Assembly: GCA_030150485.1 (NCBI GenBank)
Contig: JASLFZ010000070.1
Coordinates: forward strand, 1 to 23,894
DNA from: Candidatus Saccharimonadales bacterium
Lineage (GTDB): Bacteria > Patescibacteriota > Saccharimonadia > UBA4664 > SCTI01
Length of the DNA: 23,894 nt
Direction of reading: 5' to 3'
Of this stretch, positions 19,614-23,894 are shown in pieces (the first letter of the stretch is position 1; the number at the start of each line of letters is the position of its first letter). A program made the position numbers and the translations under genes. The notes under the pieces were generated by a model, which searched no databases, was not told where the DNA came from, and worked only from the letters and a program-made list of their open reading frames with translations.

Positions 19614-20819
19614 ATGACCCGCCGATCTACTCATCCCGCAGAAGTCGTTATTGTCGGCGGCGGCTTTGCCGGTGTACGGCTGGCCCGGCAGCTGGCGTCG
19701 CGCCAGGATGTGCGCGTAAAGTTGGTTTCCGATCGCGATACCTTTGCGTACTACCCCCAGCTGTATCACGCCGCTACGGGTGGCGTCCGTACCGAGTCTT
19801 CGCTGCCGCTGGCCGAGCTGCTCAGCGGGCTGCCGGTCGAGCTGATAGTTGATAGCGCCACCACCTTTGACCCGAGGGCCAAAACCCTTAGCACGGCAGG
19901 GAAGCAAACTATTAGCTATGATTACCTGGCGCTCGGGCTCGGCGTATCCACCAACTACTTTGGGATCAAAGGCTTGGAAGAGTATGCTTATGGCATCAAA
20001 ACGATCGAGGGCGCGGAGCGTTTTAAGCAGCACTTACACCGAGAACTAATTGAAAAACATAAGCCGGAAGCCCACTACGTAGTGGTGGGCGCGGGCCCAA
20101 CTGGCGTGGAGCTAGCGGCAGCCCTGGGGCCCTACATCCAGCGGATCGCTAAGCTGCACGGCATCCCCGCGCCGCGCTACAAGATTGATCTGGTAGAGGC
20201 GGCGCCGAAGGTGCTACCCCGATCTTCAGCCGCGACCAGTGTTGCAGTGCAGCGCCGTTTGGAGCAGCTAGGGGTGAACGTCATGGTCGGTGCCACGGTT
20301 GAGGGCGAAACCGCTAAAGGCCTTAAGCTGAAAGGCAAAACCATTACCACTCAAACCGTGGTTTGGACGGCTGGCGTCTCAAACAGCCTCTTTTATACCG
20401 CCAATGCCGGACTGTTTAAGCTGGCTAAGGGGAACCGGGTGGTGGTGGACGAGTACCTGCAGGCGAGGGCTGGCGTGTACGTAATGGGGGATAACGCCGC
20501 CACGCCATTTAGCGGCCTGGCCCAAACGGCTATCAATGACGCTAACTTCGTAGCGGCTGATATTGGCCGGCGCCTTGATAAGAAGTTGCGGCCGACCTAT
20601 AAACAAAAACGCCCAGCTACGGTAACGCCGGTGGGCGCCAAGTGGGCGGCGTTTGAGTATGGCAAATTCCATCTTGAGGGCTACCTGGCGTGGCTACTGC
20701 GCCGCGCCGCTGATCTGATTGCGTATCGAGACATTGAGCGGCTTCCGGCGGCACTGAACACCTGGCTGCAAGAGCCGCTGAGGCAAGACGACTGCCCAAT
20801 CTGCCGCAACGTCGTTTAG
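19614..20819 (+). CDS. ndh: Type II NADH:quinone oxidoreductase (NDH-2)
   Basis: A 401-aa non-pumping flavoenzyme that passes electrons from NADH to membrane quinone. The FAD Rossmann motif VVIVGGGFAGVRLARQL is at residues 11-27 and the NAD(H) motif VVVGAGPTGVELAAAL at 156-171. The second FAD contact is VYVMGDNAATPFSGLAQTA (288-306); its GLAQTA matches the quinone-site AQxA motif. The C-terminal amphipathic segment HLEGYLAWLLRRAADLIAY fits membrane attachment. It ends with a CPIC pair (Cys394, 397), unusual for the family. Paired with the divergent cyoABCDE, it would form a short NADH oxidase chain. The 3' end overlaps the opposing ABC permease stop by four nt. Confidence 0.92.
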   Translation: MTRRSTHPAEVVIVGGGFAGVRLARQLASRQDVRVKLVSDRDTFAYYPQLYHAATGGVRTESSLPLAELLSGLPVELIVDSATTFDPRAKTLSTAGKQTISYDYLALGLGVSTNYFGIKGLEEYAYGIKTIEGAERFKQHLHRELIEKHKPEAHYVVVGAGPTGVELAAALGPYIQRIAKLHGIPAPRYKIDLVEAAPKVLPRSSAATSVAVQRRLEQLGVNVMVGATVEGETAKGLKLKGKTITTQTVVWTAGVSNSLFYTANAGLFKLAKGNRVVVDEYLQARAGVYVMGDNAATPFSGLAQTAINDANFVAADIGRRLDKKLRPTYKQKRPATVTPVGAKWAAFEYGKFHLEGYLAWLLRRAADLIAYRDIERLPAALNTWLQEPLRQDDCPICRNVV

Positions 20820-21562
20820 GCTTCGATACGGCGGAAGGTGAAGACGCCCAGGGCGATCAAGACGATAACGGTGCCACCCAGAACAGCAAAATCTACCCCG
20901 ACATTGAAGTGGTGCTGATTGATAAGTGTGGCACGGAGGCCATCAATGGTGTAGGAAAGCGGGTTGACTTCGGAAATTATCTTCAGGAGTCTCGGAACGT
21001 GATTGAGCGGGTAGATGGCGCCGGAGAGGAAGTAGAGCGGGAAGATCATAAAGTTGTTGATGGCCTGAAAGCCCTGAAAATCTTTTACGATTGAACCGAT
21101 GGCCGAGCCGAGGCAGGCCAGCGCGATGGCCAGCATAATAATAATGAGCAATGCCAGCGGGACGGCCGCCCAGTGAACCGGACGGAAGCCGAGCGCAAGT
21201 GAAATTATTAGCACAAGGAGGCCCTGGAAGGCGGCGATGGTGGCGCCGCCGAGTGCGCTGCCGATCATGATGCGCAGGCGCGGCACCGGCGCAACCAGCG
21301 TCTCCTTCAGGAAGCCGAACTGACGGTCGAACACGATTTGAATGCCCCAAAAAACGGCCGAAAACAGAATGGTTTGAGCAATAACGCCCGGCACCAGAAA
21401 CTGCAAGTAATTACCTTCGCCAGCGCGCTTGAACACCGAGCCGAGGCCGTAACCCAGCGCGAGCAAGAACAGCAGCGGCTGCCCAATGGTACCCAAAATG
21501 CGTGAACCGGAGCGGGTGTAGCGCTTAATCTGGCGCAGCCAAAGAATATAGATAACGCTCAT
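20816..21562 (-). CDS. ABC-2 type exporter permease, DrrB-like
   Basis: A 248-aa integral membrane protein with six predicted helices and the ABC-2 transporter signature (GYGLGSVFKRAGEGNYLQFLVPGVIAQ, followed by FGIQIVFDRQ-like and LKETLVAPVPRLRIMIGSAL segments). The last third, FMIFPLYFLSGAIYPLNHVP and VNPLSYTIDGLRA, is diagnostic of the DrrB/NodJ type. It pairs with the ATPase gene upstream, which it overlaps by ATGA at 21562-21559. Such pairs export hydrophobic drugs, lipids or wall precursors. The substrate is unknown; the daunorubicin name only marks homology. Confidence 0.9.
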   Translation of the reverse strand: MSVIYILWLRQIKRYTRSGSRILGTIGQPLLFLLALGYGLGSVFKRAGEGNYLQFLVPGVIAQTILFSAVFWGIQIVFDRQFGFLKETLVAPVPRLRIMIGSALGGATIAAFQGLLVLIISLALGFRPVHWAAVPLALLIIIMLAIALACLGSAIGSIVKDFQGFQAINNFMIFPLYFLSGAIYPLNHVPRLLKIISEVNPLSYTIDGLRATLINQHHFNVGVDFAVLGGTVIVLIALGVFTFRRIEA

Positions 21563-22386
21563 CGCGGCTGCCTCCGCATGCGCATTTGGCGGTTAAACTG
21601 GTCGGCGTTGCCGCCCTCCTCGCGGATGCCGGAGCCGGTCAGCTTAAGGTAGGCCTCTTCGAGCGAGTTGGTTTTAGTGAGCTTTTTGAGCTCGTCGACC
21701 GTGCCGATCTCGATAATTTTGCCATGGTCGATGATGGCGATGCGGTCGGCTACGTCTTCGGCCTCTTCCAGGTAGTGGGTGCTAAAGAAAACGGTGGTGC
21801 CGTGGGTTTTACTGAGGTCTTTGACGTAGCGCCATAGCAAGCTGCGGGTCTGGGTGTCGAGGCCAAGGGTGGGCTCGTCCAAAAACAGAATGCTGGGTTG
21901 ATGCAGGAGGCCGCGGGCAATCTCCAGCCGCCGTACCATGCCGCCGGAAAAGGTTTTAACGGGATTATCTTTGCGGCCATCGAGCTCGACCAGCTTGAGT
22001 AGGTCGTTAATCCGTTGATCGCGCTCGGCGCGAGGAACCCCATACATGACGGCGTGTAGTTGCATGTTTTCGTAGGCGGTCAGCTCGGTGTCAACGCTGG
22101 CATCCTGGAAGACTATGCCAAAGGCTTTGCGGGCACCATCTTGGTCGTGAACGACGTCGTGGCCATCGAGCTCCAGCTCGCCGCTGGTCGGCTGGAGCAG
22201 CGTGGTGAGCATTTTGATGGTGGTGCTTTTACCGGCGCCATTCGGGCCGAGGAAGCCAAAGATCTCACCGCTCGCCACCTCGAAGTGAACATCATCGACT
22301 GCGACCAAGTCACCAAACTTTTTGGTAACATGATCTACCGCGATTGCCGCTCTGGTGCCAGCTCCAGTTTTGCTTTTCATTGCCAT
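21559..22386 (-). CDS. ABC exporter ATP-binding protein, DrrA-like
   Basis: A 275-aa nucleotide-binding protein. Walker A is GPNGAGKST (47-55), the Q-loop lies in GIVFQDASVDTELTAYEN, the signature is FSGGMVRRLEIARGLL, Walker B is ILFLDEPTLGLD and the H-loop is FSTHYLEEAEDVADR. The DrrA-type C-terminal IDHGKIIEIGTVDELKK is present. It powers the permease encoded right after it. The start (ATG 22386, or Met at 22380) lies about ten nt after an extended -10 TGcTATACT, so the leader is only a few nt. It is divergent from the aldo/keto reductase. Confidence 0.95.
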   Translation of the reverse strand: MAMKSKTGAGTRAAIAVDHVTKKFGDLVAVDDVHFEVASGEIFGFLGPNGAGKSTTIKMLTTLLQPTSGELELDGHDVVHDQDGARKAFGIVFQDASVDTELTAYENMQLHAVMYGVPRAERDQRINDLLKLVELDGRKDNPVKTFSGGMVRRLEIARGLLHQPSILFLDEPTLGLDTQTRSLLWRYVKDLSKTHGTTVFFSTHYLEEAEDVADRIAIIDHGKIIEIGTVDELKKLTKTNSLEEAYLKLTGSGIREEGGNADQFNRQMRMRRQPR

Positions 22387-22396
22387 TTCTTTACAG

Positions 22397-22405
22397 AGTA
22401 TAGCA
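22397..22405 (-). promoter_or_regulatory. Extended -10 of the ABC exporter operon
   Basis: Minus-strand TGcTATACT (22405 to 22397), a TGn-extended 5/6 -10. Ten nt separate it from ATG 22386 and 16 nt from the in-frame Met codon at 22380. No Shine-Dalgarno sequence is seen. Confidence 0.5.
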
Positions 22406-22480
22406 CGAAATTTGTGAGATATGCCAAGGGTGTTTTGGAGCTATAGTGCGTACCATAGAAAGGTAAGTAGGAGACAGATT

Positions 22481-23458
22481 ATGAAACAGCGAAAACTAGG
22501 CGAGGAGCTAGTAGTTTCAGAGCTAGGGTTGGGATGTATGGGTATGAGTGAGTTTTATGGCCGAACCGATGAGGCGGAGGCGATTAAGACGATCCACCGC
22601 GCGCTCGACCTTGGCGTTACCTTTTTGGATACGGCTGACATGTATGGCCCTTTTACCAACGAGAAGTTGGTCGGTAAAGCGCTTGAGGGCAAGCGCGATC
22701 AGGTGGTGCTTGCCACCAAGTTTGGCAATGAACGCAACGAGGATGGCAGTTGGGTGGGCGTTAATGGCCGGCCCGAGTACGTCAAAAAGGCCTGTGATGC
22801 CAGCTTGCAACGGCTTGGGGTTGACCACATCGACCTGTACTACCAGCACCGGGTTGATCCGAACGTGCCGATCGAAGAAACGATTGGAGCGATGGCCGAG
22901 CTTGTCACAGCGGGCAAGGTGCGCTATTTGGGGATGAGTGAGGCCGCGGCGGAAACGATTCGCCGGGCTGCCAAGGTGCATCCGATAGCGGCGCTGCAGA
23001 CCGAGTACAGTTTGTGGACGCGTGATCCGGAAGATGAAATTCTGGCAACCGTGCGCGAGCTGGGTATTGGATTTGTGGCGTACAGCCCGCTCGGTCGCGG
23101 CTTTTTGAGCGGGCAGTTTCGCACGCCAGAGGATATTCCGGAGGGCGATTTTCGGCGCGAGAATCCGAGGTTCAAGGGGGATAATTTCTACCAAAACCTT
23201 GAGCTCGTTAAGCGGGTGGAGGAGATTGCTAAGGAAAAGGCGGTAACGCCGAGCCAGCTAGCGCTGGCCTGGGTGCTGGCGCAGGGCGATGACATCGTGC
23301 CGATCCCTGGTACCAAGCGCATTAAGTATCTGGAAGAAAATATTGGTGCGGCGGAGCTTGAGCTGAGCGAGGATGATCTCAAGCGTTTTGATGAGGCTGC
23401 GCCCAAGGGTGCAGCTGCCGGGGAGCGCTATGCCAACATGTCGACGGTAAATCGCTAG
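22481..23458 (+). CDS. Aldo/keto reductase
   Basis: A 325-aa NADPH-dependent oxidoreductase with the aldo/keto reductase (beta/alpha)8 barrel. The start GLGCMGMSEFYG is typical of the YakC/AKR13-like group. The tetrad is visible: Asp50 and Tyr55 (FLDTADMYG), Lys80 (ATKFGN) and His123 (YYQHRVD). Cofactor-end motifs are YSPLGRGFLSG and IPGTKRIKYLEENI. The substrate is probably a small carbonyl compound and cannot be read. ATG 22481 is preferred over the upstream open frame from 22421, because AGGAGA (22469-22474) sits six nt before it and the homologous start matches. It is likely co-transcribed with the carbinolamine dehydratase one nt after its stop. Confidence 0.93.
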   Translation: MKQRKLGEELVVSELGLGCMGMSEFYGRTDEAEAIKTIHRALDLGVTFLDTADMYGPFTNEKLVGKALEGKRDQVVLATKFGNERNEDGSWVGVNGRPEYVKKACDASLQRLGVDHIDLYYQHRVDPNVPIEETIGAMAELVTAGKVRYLGMSEAAAETIRRAAKVHPIAALQTEYSLWTRDPEDEILATVRELGIGFVAYSPLGRGFLSGQFRTPEDIPEGDFRRENPRFKGDNFYQNLELVKRVEEIAKEKAVTPSQLALAWVLAQGDDIVPIPGTKRIKYLEENIGAAELELSEDDLKRFDEAAPKGAAAGERYANMSTVNR

Positions 23459-23459
23459 G

Positions 23460-23732
23460 GTGGACTCTGCTGAAATTGAGGAGCGGATTGCGGAACTACC
23501 GGGCTGGAAATTTGAAGATGGTGCGCTCGTAAAAACCTTTCAATTTAATGATTTTAAAGCGGCCTTTGGCTTTATGACCGCCGTGGCGGCGGTCGCAGAA
23601 AGGCTCAACCACCATCCCGATTGGAGCAACTCATATAATAAGGTTGCGGTGCGGCTTGTATCTCACGATGCAGGCAGCGTGATGGAGCGTGACTTCGAGC
23701 TCGCGAAAGCGATGGAGCAAGCCAGCTTATAG
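23460..23732 (+). CDS. Pterin-4a-carbinolamine dehydratase (PCD/DCoH family)
   Basis: A 90-aa enzyme that in known pathways dehydrates 4a-hydroxytetrahydrobiopterin after aromatic amino-acid hydroxylation. The active-site pattern ERLNHHPDWSNSYNKV is at residues 47-62 (His51, His52, Pro53, Trp55), with His69 in LVSHD. The N-terminal ELPGWKFEDGALVKTFQF is normal. It starts with GTG (23460) just after the aldo/keto reductase stop with no room for a Shine-Dalgarno sequence outside that gene; translational coupling is likely. No aromatic hydroxylase is in the window, so the role may be moonlighting (pterin or molybdopterin repair, or regulation). Confidence 0.9.
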   Translation: MDSAEIEERIAELPGWKFEDGALVKTFQFNDFKAAFGFMTAVAAVAERLNHHPDWSNSYNKVAVRLVSHDAGSVMERDFELAKAMEQASL

Positions 23733-23752
23733 AAAAAAGGTCTCTACCATCG

Positions 23753-23758
23753 TATAAT
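23753..23758 (+). promoter_or_regulatory. Perfect -10 of the truncated gene at the window end
   Basis: TATAAT (23753-23758) followed by seven nt and ATG 23766, with no Shine-Dalgarno sequence. It is the cleanest example of the leaderless pattern seen across the window. Confidence 0.65.
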
Positions 23759-23765
23759 TACCTAT

Positions 23766-23894
23766 ATGCAGCCATTAGAACTTTCGGCCGAGGGGCGCAG
23801 CCTACGGGCTGGCCTTGAAGCCGCCGTCGCGCAGGCCCACCAGCCTACCGGCGATCTTATTCATATTTCTGGCGTGGGCGGGAACCTCTACTTT
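23766..23894 (+). CDS. Truncated unknown gene (window edge)
   Basis: An open frame of 43 codons runs off the end of the window without a stop. The start reads MQPLELSAEGRSLRAGLEAA followed by VAQAHQPTGDLIHISG and VGGNLYF. I do not recognise it and the visible part is too short for domain calls. An ATG seven nt after a perfect TATAAT makes it a likely gene, and it would start a new transcription unit after the aldo/keto reductase and dehydratase pair. Confidence 0.5.
   Translation, partial: MQPLELSAEGRSLRAGLEAAVAQAHQPTGDLIHISGVGGNLYF

Overview
The window looks like a chromosomal segment of a small-genome, Gram-positive-type or Patescibacteria-like bacterium. My best guess is a free-living or soil member of Candidatus Saccharibacteria (TM7). 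This is inferred from four things: the gene mix (cyoABCDE plus NDH-2, MarP-like protease, DUF3048, DUF2127, MscL with a zinc ribbon), the very tight packing with overlapping stop codons, TGA used as an ordinary stop (so not a UGA=Gly lineage), and the absence of quinone or heme biosynthesis genes in the window. No rRNA or other taxonomic marker is present, so the assignment is tentative. I saw no tRNA, rRNA, IS element, CRISPR or phage gene.

Layout. 1-5760 is an accessory block of small or secreted proteins: a ClpN/zinc-ribbon/SnoaL fusion, a free SnoaL-like protein, an unknown gene behind a promoter with two identical palindromes, a membrane-anchored G1 glutamic peptidase, a cupin and two PhnB-like VOC proteins, and a secreted seven-bladed RCC1-type propeller followed by four hairpins. 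5759-14703 holds membrane and envelope genes: a DUF3817-Nudix fusion with a degenerate Nudix box, a double winged-helix protein, a four-helix membrane protein, a FAM173-like anchored methyltransferase, an acyltransferase-3, a DUF3048 protein, a DUF2127-MscL pair, a membrane protein with a histone-like tail, a MarP-like CvpA-trypsin protease with a flavin split-barrel partner, and a lipoprotein.

14793-20819 is the respiratory core. cyoABCDE runs on the minus strand, and a type II NADH dehydrogenase is transcribed divergently from the same 74-bp intergenic region. Together they form a two-enzyme chain, NADH to quinol to O2. The subunit I quinol-site residues are kept and subunit II lacks CuA ligands. 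20816-22386 is a DrrAB-type ABC exporter. 22481-23732 is an aldo/keto reductase plus pterin carbinolamine dehydratase pair. A truncated unknown gene begins at 23766.

The most general signal is in the promoters. About ten genes have a recognisable -10 hexamer ending only 6-10 nt before the ATG and no Shine-Dalgarno sequence, which predicts leaderless or nearly leaderless mRNAs. Another set, mostly accessory, secreted or in-operon genes, carries clear AGGAGG-like sites. Several starts were therefore moved inward to fit this pattern: 6553, 9572, 12304 and 19539.
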